Source of the DNA: Bacteroidales bacterium UBA5349
GTDB taxonomy: Bacteria > Bacteroidota > Bacteroidia > Bacteroidales > Tenuifilaceae
Assembly: GCA_002410065.1 (NCBI GenBank)
Contig: DHQB01000019.1
Coordinates: forward strand, 1 to 64,000
DNA: 64,000 nucleotides
Direction of reading: 5' to 3'
Shown: one piece after another, positions 54,950 to 63,999 of the stretch
Numbering within the stretch: the stretch's first letter is position 1
Layout: every line of letters begins with the position of its first letter
Position numbers and translations under genes: made by a program
The notes under the pieces: generated by a model
The model's input: only the letters and a program-made list of their open reading frames with translations
The model's database searches: none
What the model was told of the DNA's origin: nothing

Positions 54950-54984
54950 TTGTGGGTTGATGTAATTTCAACATCTTATAAAAC
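54950..54984 (+). repeat. Direct repeat, left copy
   Basis: 35 bp beginning TTGTGGGTTGATGTAATTTC; 30 of 35 bases match the right copy at 55146-55180. Its end shares CTTATAAAACCG with 53352-53363. Confidence 0.6.
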
Positions 54985-55019
54985 CGACAGCCCCAGCATA
55001 CTAGCACACCTAAAAAGAA

Positions 55020-55078
55020 AGTAAGGCTCACCAGTTTACCGCAATACTTCAAACCGCGTTGGACCAAAAAGCCTTACT
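55020..55078. repeat. Inverted repeat
   Basis: AGTAAGGCT (55020-55028) and AGCCTTACT (55070-55078), with further A/T pairing outside if a 2-nt bulge is allowed. The 41-nt interior has no coding sense. May be a small element or structured RNA. Confidence 0.5.
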
Positions 55079-55145
55079 CTTTTGTAAACATAAGTTTAAA
55101 TTACATTGAAATGCAAATAAAACGCCATTAAAATAACACCAGAGA

Positions 55146-55180
55146 TTGTGGGTTAATGTAATTTCAAGGTTGTATAAAAC
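55146..55180 (+). repeat. Direct repeat, right copy
   Basis: Matches 54950-54984 at 30 of 35 positions, 161 bp further on. Confidence 0.6.
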
Positions 55181-55393
55181 TATTGAAATCATAGGGTAAT
55201 ATCAACTATTTTGAGGAATAAAATATTCACAAAACATTTAATTGAAAATAATGGATATATTTGGTTACCCTAAAATATAATTTTGGCTTATGGGGTATTT
55301 AAAAACAATACCTCTAGGTTGTCGCCAAGTGTAGAAAGACAGTAAGGAAATTGTGAACAACCCATTCATAAATCACTAAATTTAAAATAACTC

Positions 55394-56344
55394 GTGGAAT
55401 TTAAAGATTATTATAAAACGCTGGGAGTCAGTAAAAATGCGACCGCTGAGGAGATTAAAAAGGGATACCGGAAGCTGGCACGTAAACACCATCCCGATGT
55501 AAGTAAAGATCCTGAAGCTGAAAAGAATTTCAAGGAGATTGGTGAAGCCTATGAGGTACTTAAGGATCCGGAAAAAAGGAAGCTATACGATCAGTATGGA
55601 TCGGATTGGGAAACGGGCAAACAGCGAGAAGAATATCAGAAGCAATACCAGAGCGGTGGATATGGAAGCAACTTTGGTTTTGAAGGAAGCTTTGACACTA
55701 GCAGAGAGTACAGCGATTTTTTTGAAACGCTTTTTGGAAGTGCCCGGCAGAAAGGTGGTTTCCATCGCCAACAATTTCAGCAGAGAGGTGAAGATATTGA
55801 TGCATCCATAAAAATACCTATAATGGATGCTTTCCATGGAGGTACCAGACGCATCAACTTTACAATTCAATCTGTTGCAAATGACGGAAGAGTCACCACC
55901 ATACCCAAAAACTTGAATGTTACTATTCCCAAAGGAATCAGAAGTGGACAAAAGATTCGCCTTGCTGGTCAGGGATCGCCGGGTTACAATGGTGGTGAAA
56001 ACGGAGATCTTTTTATCAAGATCGAGTATGAAAAAGACCCAGTATATTCAGTTGAGGGGGCCGATATTTATGTGAATTTGCCTGTGGCACCCTGGGAAGC
56101 CGCACTTGGAGCCACCATTACAATGCCATCACCCGGAGGAAATATAAAGTTGAAGCTGCCTGCTGATTCATTTCAGGGAAAAAAACTAAGATTGAAAGGA
56201 AAAGGAATACCCGCAAAACCACCAGGAGATCTTTATGTAGTTATTAATATTTTACTCCCGCCTGCAAACAATGAAAAGGCGAAAAAAGTGTACGAACAAA
56301 TGAAAGACCTGAATTTTAATCCACGAATTAATTTTGGAGGATAG
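55394..56344 (+). CDS. cbpA: CbpA-type DnaJ-domain protein
   Basis: 316 residues from a GTG start. The J domain (1-70) has the HPD tripeptide at 33-35. A Gly/Phe-rich linker (about 75-125) follows, then the CTDI-CTDII peptide-binding domains (about 130-310; NVTIPKGIRSGQKIRLAGQG and SFQGKKLRLKGKGIP). The zinc finger of DnaJ is absent, as in CbpA. CbpA acts as a DnaK co-chaperone and binds curved DNA in E. coli. The modulator gene cbpM starts just after its stop. The codon and base composition look slightly more GC-rich than the neighbours, which is weak evidence of transfer. Confidence 0.93.
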   Translation: MEFKDYYKTLGVSKNATAEEIKKGYRKLARKHHPDVSKDPEAEKNFKEIGEAYEVLKDPEKRKLYDQYGSDWETGKQREEYQKQYQSGGYGSNFGFEGSFDTSREYSDFFETLFGSARQKGGFHRQQFQQRGEDIDASIKIPIMDAFHGGTRRINFTIQSVANDGRVTTIPKNLNVTIPKGIRSGQKIRLAGQGSPGYNGGENGDLFIKIEYEKDPVYSVEGADIYVNLPVAPWEAALGATITMPSPGGNIKLKLPADSFQGKKLRLKGKGIPAKPPGDLYVVINILLPPANNEKAKKVYEQMKDLNFNPRINFGG

Positions 56345-56348
56345 TGCC

Positions 56349-56663
56349 ATGAGCAATCAAATAGAGAAAGTTTACGAAGGAGTAGTTGTTGATGACGATG
56401 AATACATCAGCCTCATTCATTTGTGCCGATACTGCAATCAATCCCAGGAAGAGATAGTTGAACTTGTAGACGAGGGTATTCTTGAACCCATTGGTAGTTT
56501 AAAACATGAATGGCGTTTTAATTATAGTGCTATCACACGTGTTAAAAAAGTAAGGCGTTTACAAAAGGATTTTGAGTTTGAACTTTCAACTTCCGGATTA
56601 GTCATTCACTTGCTAGATCGCATTGAAGAGTTGGAATCTAGGCTTTTTAACCTCGGTTGTTGA
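56349..56663 (+). CDS. cbpM: CbpM-type chaperone modulator
   Basis: 104 residues from the ATG at 56349. The open frame also contains a TTG at 56334, but TTGGAGG (56334-56340) looks like the ribosome site of the ATG 8 nt later, so the shorter form is chosen. It resembles MerR-like helix-turn-helix modulators (YISLIHLCRYCNQSQEEIVELVDEG) that inhibit CbpA; the C-terminal coil starts HLLDRIEELESRL. It lies 4 bp after the cbpA stop. Confidence 0.88.
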   Translation: MSNQIEKVYEGVVVDDDEYISLIHLCRYCNQSQEEIVELVDEGILEPIGSLKHEWRFNYSAITRVKKVRRLQKDFEFELSTSGLVIHLLDRIEELESRLFNLGC

Positions 56664-56826
56664 ACTTAATTTGGATTCTAAATTCTTTATTGCATCAATT
56701 CAAATTATTGCCCATACTATTCAGCGGACAAATTCCAACAACGTAACACAACATTGCATAAAAAACAGTTAGGTAATATAGAAAATTAACCGCTACTGGC
56801 TACTATTCTCATAACAACCTTTAAAA

Positions 56827-59139
56827 ATGACTCCAACCGATAATAGGTTAAATTCTCTACAAAAAAAGCTGGAAGACCTGATTGAAAAGCAAACAGAATT
56901 TTCTCGCGAAATAGATGAGTTAAGGTGCGAAATTAGAGCTTATGGTGAAAAGCCCATTATTAAGGATGAGATTTCTGAACATGTTCAGGGGAAGATAGTC
57001 GAGACAAGTGAAACGAGAGAGCTCAAATATCCAGTTAAGCCCACTCCCACTGATAATACCCAAGATTATGGTAAACCCAAACGGAGCCTTGAGCGCTTTA
57101 TTGGCGAGAATTTAATTAGTAAAATAGGAATTGTTATAACCATTATAGGCGTAGCAATTGGTATTAAGTATGCCTTTGAACATCAGTTTGTAAGTCCTTT
57201 AATTAGGATAATTATAGGTTATTTGATAGGAATAGTTTTATTAGGCCTTGCCTATAGGCTTAAACGGCAATACGAAAGCTTTAGCGCTGTTCTTCTAAGT
57301 GGTGGTTCTGCAATTATGTACTTTATAACCTTTGCCGCTTACAATTTCTATGGACTTTACTCACAATGGTTTGCCTTTGTTTTAATGCTCATTTTTACAG
57401 CATTTACGGTTGCAGCAGCACTAAAATACAATAGGCAGGTAATTGCACATATAGGGCTAGTTGGTGCTTATGCTATTCCCTTTTTAGTTGGTTCAGATGA
57501 AGGCAAGTATGGAGTTTTATTTGCTTATATGGTAATTATTAACATTGGTATACTAGCCATAAGTATTAAAAAGTATTGGAAATCGGTTTACTTCTCATCG
57601 TTGGGATTTACCTGGCTCATTTTTATGGTATGGTTACTATTCAACTATAAACACTCGGAGCATTTTGCAATGGCATCTGGTTTCTTGCTAGGTTTCTTCT
57701 TTATCTTTTACTTGTCCTTCTTAATGTTCAAACTTTTAAAAAAGGAATCATTTAGTTTCTCAGATATAATTCTTCTACTCACAAATTCATTCCTATTCTA
57801 CTTCTTGGGATATTACATACTATCTGAAATTCCGAGCCTTGAACCATATTGCGGTCTTTTTACAATGGGCAATGCCCTATTACATGGTGCCGTTGGGTCC
57901 TTGATATTCAGGCAAAAGCAAACTGACAGGAATTTATTCTTTTTCATTTTAGGTTTAGCTCTTGCCTTTTTAACCATAACCATTCCTGTGCAATTGGATG
58001 GGAACTGGGTAACCCTCCTTTGGACCATTGAGGCAGCAACACTTTTCTGGATAGGTAGGACTCGGGGTGTTGTTTTTTACGAAAAATTGGCGTTCCCTCT
58101 GCTAACAATTGCTTTTGTAAGCATAATTCACGATTGGGGGGTTCAGCTAAGTAATCTGAATAGTGATATCTATGCACCATTCAGTAATATCAACTTCTAT
58201 TCATCACTTGCAACAACCCTCCTATTTACTCTGATTATAATACTCAGTATTAGCAAAAGATACTCTGTTCCAGAGTTTAAAGCAGCATATTATAAAGGGT
58301 TTGCGCAGTATATTTTACCCATAATGTTTGTTGTTATTGCCTATTTTACATTTGGTGTCGAAATCTACAGCTACTGGACACAGCAGTATTCAGCATCGAT
58401 GACGCTATTTCCAACCGATGACCCTGAAGTGCAAACTCAACTCTTTAACGCTAGTTTACATAGTTACAGAACAATTTGGTTAATAAACTACAGTCTTCTG
58501 TTCTTTGGTGTAATATCATACCTAGCATCGTTAAGTAAAAAGAATGTGCAATTGGGTAAAATCCTACTCGCATTAACACTCGTAACCATGGGCATTTTCT
58601 TAGGACGTGGACTATACCTTTTTAGCGAGTTGCGTGAATTGTATTTACACCCTGATACTACATTTGAACTTAGTAGAAATTCAATGCATATTGCCATTCG
58701 TTACATATCGTTTGCATTTTTAGCCACAGCCGTATTTGGATGCCGAAAACTAATTTCGAGGCATAGTCTCCCGCAAAAAACAACTATTGGCTTTGATATA
58801 TACATACAAATTGTACTTGTTTGGATTTTGAGTAGCGAGCTGATTAATTGGATGGATTTAACCAAATCGGGGCAAGCACATAAACTAGGACTAAGTATTC
58901 TTTGGGGTATCTATTCACTTCTTCTTATAATTATTGGACTTTGGAAAGGGAAAAGGCATCTCCGTATTGGTGCAATTGTGCTTTTGGCTATTACACTGGT
59001 AAAACTATTTATTTATGATATTGCCCATCTCAATACGGTTTCAAAGGTAATTGTTCTTCTATCGCTTGGGGTCCTACTCCTAATTATATCTTTCCTTTAT
59101 AATAAGTATAAGCATTTAATTACCGATGCGAATGATTAA
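56827..59139 (+). CDS. DUF2339 polytopic membrane protein
   Basis: 770 residues. An N-terminal coiled coil (about 1-45) and a polar linker precede about twenty hydrophobic segments (about 95-765), the layout of the large DUF2339 family. The start of the membrane part, ERFIGENLISKIGIVITIIG, is a recognisable family motif. Function is unknown; related proteins are often found with transporters or envelope genes. Its stop codon overlaps the M28 peptidase start by 14 bp, so the two are translated in a coupled way. Confidence 0.87.
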   Translation: MTPTDNRLNSLQKKLEDLIEKQTEFSREIDELRCEIRAYGEKPIIKDEISEHVQGKIVETSETRELKYPVKPTPTDNTQDYGKPKRSLERFIGENLISKIGIVITIIGVAIGIKYAFEHQFVSPLIRIIIGYLIGIVLLGLAYRLKRQYESFSAVLLSGGSAIMYFITFAAYNFYGLYSQWFAFVLMLIFTAFTVAAALKYNRQVIAHIGLVGAYAIPFLVGSDEGKYGVLFAYMVIINIGILAISIKKYWKSVYFSSLGFTWLIFMVWLLFNYKHSEHFAMASGFLLGFFFIFYLSFLMFKLLKKESFSFSDIILLLTNSFLFYFLGYYILSEIPSLEPYCGLFTMGNALLHGAVGSLIFRQKQTDRNLFFFILGLALAFLTITIPVQLDGNWVTLLWTIEAATLFWIGRTRGVVFYEKLAFPLLTIAFVSIIHDWGVQLSNLNSDIYAPFSNINFYSSLATTLLFTLIIILSISKRYSVPEFKAAYYKGFAQYILPIMFVVIAYFTFGVEIYSYWTQQYSASMTLFPTDDPEVQTQLFNASLHSYRTIWLINYSLLFFGVISYLASLSKKNVQLGKILLALTLVTMGIFLGRGLYLFSELRELYLHPDTTFELSRNSMHIAIRYISFAFLATAVFGCRKLISRHSLPQKTTIGFDIYIQIVLVWILSSELINWMDLTKSGQAHKLGLSILWGIYSLLLIIIGLWKGKRHLRIGAIVLLAITLVKLFIYDIAHLNTVSKVIVLLSLGVLLLIISFLYNKYKHLITDAND

Positions 59140-60688
59140 ATTTACTATAGCTAAAGAGTTAAGCATCAACCCAAGTAAGAGTGATTTTAATAAAAGTCTT
59201 CTTTGGCTGAGGTTAGCCATTGCATGCTGCTTATTGCTATTTGCTCAAGTTGCTATTTGCAGTCCGATTAGTAAAGTTGATACAAGTCTATACCAGATTA
59301 AAAAGCACATTGAGATACTTTGCTCGCCCGATTTCTATGGGCGAAGCCCGCTAACAGGTGACGATAAAAAAGCAGCAATTTACATCGATAGTATTTTTAC
59401 AGCACAAAAACTAAAACCCTACAAAACAGTTCCTACCACTTCTTATAAACAACCATTTAGCATTGTTTGTACAACACCAAAATCGAGCATAATAACCTTC
59501 CTAGGAAAAACCTATAACTTTGGTGCCGATTTTATTACACTTGGTACCGAACAAGTTACATTTAATGAGATTAGCGTCGTATTTGGAGGTACAGGAACAC
59601 CAGAGGAATTGGATATCATTGATTTAAAAGGAAAGGCACTACTAATTCTGACAAACAATCTTAGAGTGGGAGCTCTAAACATTCAGGATATAGCCAAGAG
59701 CAAGGACTGTGCACTTGTTATCCTTGTAAACCCAACAAAAACCCAACAATTCGAACAGATATCAAGGCAAGTTAATGTGTTGCAATTTGAAACGACTTAC
59801 ACAATTGCCAACTCAAAAAAATCGGTTCTCACCAGAAGTTTTTCTCCTCTTGCTGATCCTGTTCCACAAATCTTAATTTCGAATCAACTTGCTGGTGCAA
59901 TTCTTGGAGAGAATCCGCATACGGTTTGGCATAGGATTAACAGAGGTGAAGAGACTAGAGTTCTACCTCCCAGTCTAAAGTTGGGTTTACAGTTTGAAAG
60001 ACAAATTGATACAATTAATACCCAAAACGTAATTGGATGGATTCCATCATCGAATAATTCGCATAGATCAATTGTTGTATGTGCCCATTTCGACCACCTT
60101 GCCCCCCAAGGGCAAGATTGGTACCCTGGTGCTGACGATAATGCATCGGGAACAACCCTGCTTATCGAATTAGCCAAACGGTTTGCAGCAAAGACAAAGC
60201 AGGGTGTTGAGTTCAAAAACAATATAGTATTTGCCGCTTTTTCTGCAGAAGAAATTGGCCTACTTGGATCGGAACATTATTCAAAAAATCCACTTTTCCC
60301 AATAGATAGCACCATCATAGTATTGAACTTTGATATGGTGGGTAGAGTTGGGAAGCAGGATGGGATTGAAAAAACACTTTTTATAAGCGGTGCTAACAGA
60401 ATTGAGCGGTTTAGTGAAATCGCCCTGCACGTAAATGCTGATACTTCGCTTTATATTGATTATAAATCGATGGCAGATATAGCCTCCTACCTCCTATCTG
60501 ACCATTACTACTTCGAACTTAAAGGTATTCCGGCCTACCTTTTAACCACAGGTCTTCATCAAGAATACCACACACCTTTTGATACGCCTGATAGAATATC
60601 GTATAAAGGTATAAACGACATTATTAACTATGCACAAAGGTTAATCATTCATCTCGACTCAAATACCAATCAATGGCTCAAAGACTGA
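59126..60688 (+). CDS. M28-family zinc aminopeptidase, secreted
   Basis: 520 residues. A non-cleaved or late-cleaved hydrophobic segment (about 25-45) exports it. The zinc ligands of M28 are visible in order: His in CAHFDHL (about 318-324), Asp in PGADDNASGTT (about 334-344), Glu in FSAEEIG (about 372-379), Asp in NFDMVGR (about 401-407) and a late His in YHTPFDTPDR (about 484-493). A PA-type inserted region probably lies around 150-270. It overlaps DUF2339 by 14 bp; functional link unproven. Confidence 0.9.
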   Translation: MRMIKFTIAKELSINPSKSDFNKSLLWLRLAIACCLLLFAQVAICSPISKVDTSLYQIKKHIEILCSPDFYGRSPLTGDDKKAAIYIDSIFTAQKLKPYKTVPTTSYKQPFSIVCTTPKSSIITFLGKTYNFGADFITLGTEQVTFNEISVVFGGTGTPEELDIIDLKGKALLILTNNLRVGALNIQDIAKSKDCALVILVNPTKTQQFEQISRQVNVLQFETTYTIANSKKSVLTRSFSPLADPVPQILISNQLAGAILGENPHTVWHRINRGEETRVLPPSLKLGLQFERQIDTINTQNVIGWIPSSNNSHRSIVVCAHFDHLAPQGQDWYPGADDNASGTTLLIELAKRFAAKTKQGVEFKNNIVFAAFSAEEIGLLGSEHYSKNPLFPIDSTIIVLNFDMVGRVGKQDGIEKTLFISGANRIERFSEIALHVNADTSLYIDYKSMADIASYLLSDHYYFELKGIPAYLLTTGLHQEYHTPFDTPDRISYKGINDIINYAQRLIIHLDSNTNQWLKD

Positions 60689-60774
60689 GCGCTAAAAGCA
60701 CGACTACCTTTCACCAAATTCTATATACTCTTAACTTAAAATTTCAATAAGATTACCCTAAGCATAGGTATTCA

Positions 60775-60842
60775 AGTGTTTTTAGTTGATTATTCCTCTT
60801 CCCTTTGTTTGCATTTGAGAGATGAATAATCAACTAAACACT
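60775..60842. terminator. Long inverted repeat between the M28 and TonB receptor genes
   Basis: A 19-bp arm pair (60775-60795 with a 2-nt bulge, and 60824-60842) with a 28-nt loop, in the convergent gap. It can act as a terminator for both genes. Confidence 0.7.
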
Positions 60843-60850
60843 AAATATCA

Positions 60851-63274
60851 TTAGAAAGAAATACTTGCTCGTAGATAAATATTTCTGCCTGGTTCAATGC
60901 TAATTGCACCCCGGTTTGTAGCAAGGTGATTAGTGTAACTCACGTTGGTTAGGTTATCTACACCAGCAAATAGTTGAAGGTTTGAAAAGCCTAAGTTGAA
61001 CTTAACGGAGCTAACAGCCAAGTCGATTCTGTAGTAGCCGTCAGTTGCAATTTCCCCATCAGCAATTTTATCCTGCTTTGCTGCACCTAAAATGCTCGTC
61101 TCAATGTTTCCAATTCTATTAAAATTGTAGCGTAAGCCAAACCTACCGCTAAGTGGTGGAATTTGAGGTAGATCTTCTTTTGCTTCGGTGTCTTTACCCC
61201 TAACGTATGCACCTGAACCAAATATTACCAAGCCTTTACTAGCCTTGTACTGAAATTTAATATCGGAGCCGTAAAGCATTGCTGAGCTAACATTGGCGTT
61301 TATCAATGCTGGAATAGTAACCTCAGTATCCGTTAAGGGACCAGTAGCTATGGTATAGGTGTATTGGCCAGGAGTTTCAACTATCATATTGTTTATCCAG
61401 TTGGCAAATAAACTAACTTGCAATATAAAATCTTGTTTCCAAACCCTTAGTCCTAGGTCTGTGGCATAGCCATTTTCAGACTTAAGATTTGGGTCACCAA
61501 TGCGAACAAGACTACCTAAATCAATATATTTATAGCTCTCTTCAAGCGATGGTGCCCTAAACGAACGGGCAAAGCTGGCCGAGAGATCGATATCGTTCGC
61601 TATCTTGTACAGTACACCCGCATTTGCACTCCATGAGTACAATTTTTGCTTACCCGCCTCAAATGTAACATACTGATTGGGTGGCGAATCGTTACGTACA
61701 CCATTTACTATTAAATAGTCAAGGTTTAAACCTTGCTCATTCTCTGTTTGAATACCATCGGCCCTACCACCAACAATAAGGGTGAGTTTGTCGTCTAGTA
61801 AGCGGCTTTCATTCTGTATAAATATCCCTGCTGTTCCAAAAGTAGATTTTGGTGTTGGCGTTTCACCTCGCACCAAATTGTTGGTAGTCATTAAATCTCC
61901 TACGGTATTGAAAACTTCTACTTTAATATATTTTTCCCTTTCGGTGTATAGTTTTCGCGCCCAAGCGTCGATACCGGCAATTAGGGTGTTGCTTTCACTA
62001 AAATTCCATGTGCTTTGTAATTGGAGCCCGTTTGTTGTATGCTCACCAGTTGGCGTAAAATATTGTGGAGTAGTACGCTTTACCCCAGTAGTTAAAGTTT
62101 CATCAGTAAATGTATTTGGATATAGTAATACATCACGAAGAATAAACTGATTGTAATAGCTAAGCTTTAATGATGAGAGTGTTCTGGTGATGTCTGTAAT
62201 TTCGTAGCTAGCAGAGAAAAGTTGGCGTCCAATATCGCTATATGTTGCTGTTCCTGGGCCTGGAAAGGCAGCTCCGCCAGGAATCCCCACATCGTTTGCC
62301 CAGTAGCGTTGGTATTGAGCCTTAAATATCTGATTTTTAAAGGGTTTAAATCCTACACGTGCCGATATATTGTTGGTTGTAAACTGGCTATTGAGTAGTT
62401 CCCCTTCAGGCGTTTGAATGTTTTGTGCATCGCTGTATGTACCATTCACTTTAAGGTACCACTTTTCGGCTCCCGCATTAATGTTAGCATAACCAGAGTA
62501 ACTGCTGTTTGCTGATGCTACTCCAGTAATAACGTTGCCGGATAGATGAGGCTCACTCGAAAAGTATCCATCCTTAGTTATGATATTTACAATTCCGCCC
62601 ATTGCTCCTGTGCCATAAAGTACCGATTGTGCACCCTTTACCACTTCAACTCGCTCAATATCATTTACATCTATCATTGAGAGTGATGCAGTAAGGTCGT
62701 TTGCAGTCTCCACTCTAAAACCATCAACTAGCGTAACAAGCCTATTCTCACCAAAACCTCGAATGTTTATGCTTGTTGCCCAAACACCGTCGCTACCCAT
62801 TGCAATGCCCGGCTCATTGGCTAGTACGTTGGATAGGGTAATTGCTGACTGGTGCTGATAATCGTATTTACCAACTACGGCAAGGGGTGTTGGCAACTCC
62901 TTAATACTACGGTTTACCCTAAAACTCGATACCACAACCTCGCCAAGCGGAAAGGGTTGCGATGAGAGCATAAAGGTATGTTCCCCATCGCTTGTAACAC
63001 GAATATTTTCTTGCTTTGGAGCATAGCCTATTACGTGTAGGTTTACCTTATAGGTATCGGCAGGCAGATTGAATACAAATTTGCCACTCACATTGGTGAT
63101 GGCAAAAAAATCTTTCCCCTTGGCATTAGCAGGAATAGCCTGAATAGCCACGCCCTCTATTGTCTCCTGTGAAACGGAGTCAATTACAACTCCCTGTAAA
63201 CGAAAATCTTGTGAATTAACCCTCTGTGATAATGCCAAGGTGCTAATTACAACCAGTAACCAAATTCTACTCAT
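60851..63274 (-). CDS. TonB-dependent receptor
   Basis: 807 residues with a signal peptide (about 1-21). An N-terminal carboxypeptidase-regulatory-like domain (about 24-108) precedes the plug (about 125-235, with ERVEVVKGAQSVLYG and GTGAMGGIVNIITK) and a 22-strand barrel that ends in Phe. The sequence resembles iron-siderophore, cobalamin or copper receptors; the ligand is unknown. It starts 1 bp after the stop of the small hydrogenase-regulator-like gene and is certainly cotranscribed with it. Confidence 0.94.
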   Translation of the reverse strand: MSRIWLLVVISTLALSQRVNSQDFRLQGVVIDSVSQETIEGVAIQAIPANAKGKDFFAITNVSGKFVFNLPADTYKVNLHVIGYAPKQENIRVTSDGEHTFMLSSQPFPLGEVVVSSFRVNRSIKELPTPLAVVGKYDYQHQSAITLSNVLANEPGIAMGSDGVWATSINIRGFGENRLVTLVDGFRVETANDLTASLSMIDVNDIERVEVVKGAQSVLYGTGAMGGIVNIITKDGYFSSEPHLSGNVITGVASANSSYSGYANINAGAEKWYLKVNGTYSDAQNIQTPEGELLNSQFTTNNISARVGFKPFKNQIFKAQYQRYWANDVGIPGGAAFPGPGTATYSDIGRQLFSASYEITDITRTLSSLKLSYYNQFILRDVLLYPNTFTDETLTTGVKRTTPQYFTPTGEHTTNGLQLQSTWNFSESNTLIAGIDAWARKLYTEREKYIKVEVFNTVGDLMTTNNLVRGETPTPKSTFGTAGIFIQNESRLLDDKLTLIVGGRADGIQTENEQGLNLDYLIVNGVRNDSPPNQYVTFEAGKQKLYSWSANAGVLYKIANDIDLSASFARSFRAPSLEESYKYIDLGSLVRIGDPNLKSENGYATDLGLRVWKQDFILQVSLFANWINNMIVETPGQYTYTIATGPLTDTEVTIPALINANVSSAMLYGSDIKFQYKASKGLVIFGSGAYVRGKDTEAKEDLPQIPPLSGRFGLRYNFNRIGNIETSILGAAKQDKIADGEIATDGYYRIDLAVSSVKFNLGFSNLQLFAGVDNLTNVSYTNHLATNRGAISIEPGRNIYLRASISF

Positions 63275-63275
63275 T

Positions 63276-63521
63276 TTACATGTTCTTTAAAAGTACCGAT
63301 TTAACTTGAATGCCTCTTAATCGGCCTAATTGGCCAGTTAGTGAACCAATCTCATCGGTGGTACCCTCAAGAACAAGTGAAATAACACTTTGCCCAGTGC
63401 TGCGAGGCAACCCTTGGCGTCCAATAATAATTTGGGAATGTTTCGAGATGATGTCGTTAAGTAGCTGAATGCTTTCACGACCTTCAACAAGAATAAGTGC
63501 AGTTCCAACTCTCTTTTCCAT
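63276..63521 (-). CDS. Small ferredoxin-fold regulator (TM1266-like, iron-only hydrogenase system)
   Basis: 81 residues. MEKRVGTALILVEGRESIQ, the IIIGRQGLP segment, SVISLVLEGTTDEIGSLTGQLGRLRGIQVKS match the small TM1266-type proteins annotated as putative regulators of the iron-only hydrogenase system, with the same fold as the NikR C-terminal domain. It carries a strong ribosome site (GGAGGT, 63533-63528, 6 nt from the ATG). No hydrogenase or maturase genes are in the window. It precedes a TonB receptor by 1 bp. DNA binding is not shown by the sequence since no helix-turn-helix is present. Confidence 0.82.
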   Translation of the reverse strand: MEKRVGTALILVEGRESIQLLNDIISKHSQIIIGRQGLPRSTGQSVISLVLEGTTDEIGSLTGQLGRLRGIQVKSVLLKNM

Positions 63522-63594
63522 CAGAATACCTCCGGATTAGATTGACATTTTGTTTTATAAAACCTTGATTTGGAATGAATTCCTCCTCTCAGTT

Positions 63595-63617
63595 ATAACA
63601 ACTATAAGTGTTGTTAT
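63595..63617 (-). promoter_or_regulatory. Candidate operator at the transcription start of the receptor operon
   Basis: ATAACAAC (63595-63602) and GTTGTTAT (63610-63617) form a palindrome around a 7-nt centre. It covers the predicted start (about 63619) of the minus-strand transcript, a place where a repressor would block. Confidence 0.5.
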
Positions 63618-63625
63618 TCAGATAA

Positions 63626-63656
63626 CAAAAGTATGGGTTATTTGTATTATTGCAAA
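63626..63656 (-). promoter_or_regulatory. Promoter of the regulator-TonB receptor operon
   Basis: TTTG (63656-63653), 19 bp, TACTTTTG (63633-63626) on the minus strand, an exact match in sequence and spacing to the Bacteroidota promoter. Leader about 97 nt. Confidence 0.75.
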
Positions 63657-63741
63657 ATGTTTATGAACATATTTTTTAGTTTGGTCTTTTTTTATGTAGT
63701 AATTTTAGATTTATTGAGATCACAATACTTTATATAAACAT

Positions 63742-63999
63742 TCAAAAGCCTTTATCTTTCATGATTACATCGAGTTCGTTCCATTTTTTGCCCTTACTGA
63801 AATTCGCAGCAAAGCTTGGAGATTCTCTTTCAATAAGCAGTTGATGCATTCCTAGCCTTTTTACTCTTTTTTTCAATATCGCAAATTCCTTATTTTCTTC
63901 AGCTACCATCCCTGCATAAATTACAGTAAACCATATATCAGCAACAATACTATCAGCATTGTATGTACTAGCAATATCTGATATTTTAGTTAACAGTTC
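63742..63999 (-). CDS. C-terminal part of an unidentified protein (cut by the window edge)
   Basis: The last 85 codons and stop of a minus-strand gene that continues past 64000. The tail includes ADIWFTVIYAGMVAEENKEF, then LKKRVKRLGMHQLLIE and the end KKWNELDVIMKDKGF. It is charged and helical, with no signal or membrane segment visible. I do not recognise the family. It ends 220 bp upstream of the TM1266-like gene. Confidence 0.7.
   Translation of the reverse strand, partial: ELLTKISDIASTYNADSIVADIWFTVIYAGMVAEENKEFAILKKRVKRLGMHQLLIERESPSFAANFSKGKKWNELDVIMKDKGF

Larger units (their letters stand above)
54812..55393. other. 582-bp intergenic region with repeats
   Basis: Non-coding. It holds a direct repeat (54950-54984 and 55146-55180), a 9-bp inverted repeat (55020-55028 with 55070-55078) between them, and two possible -7 elements for cbpA, TATATTTG (55256-55263) and TAATTTTG (55278-55285). 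GGTATT/AATACC (55294-55312) form a small hairpin in the cbpA leader. Confidence 0.5.

Noticed and set aside
54950..55180. Integron attC site
   Set aside because: The repeats and hairpin lack the GTTRRRY core-site pair, and no integrase is near.
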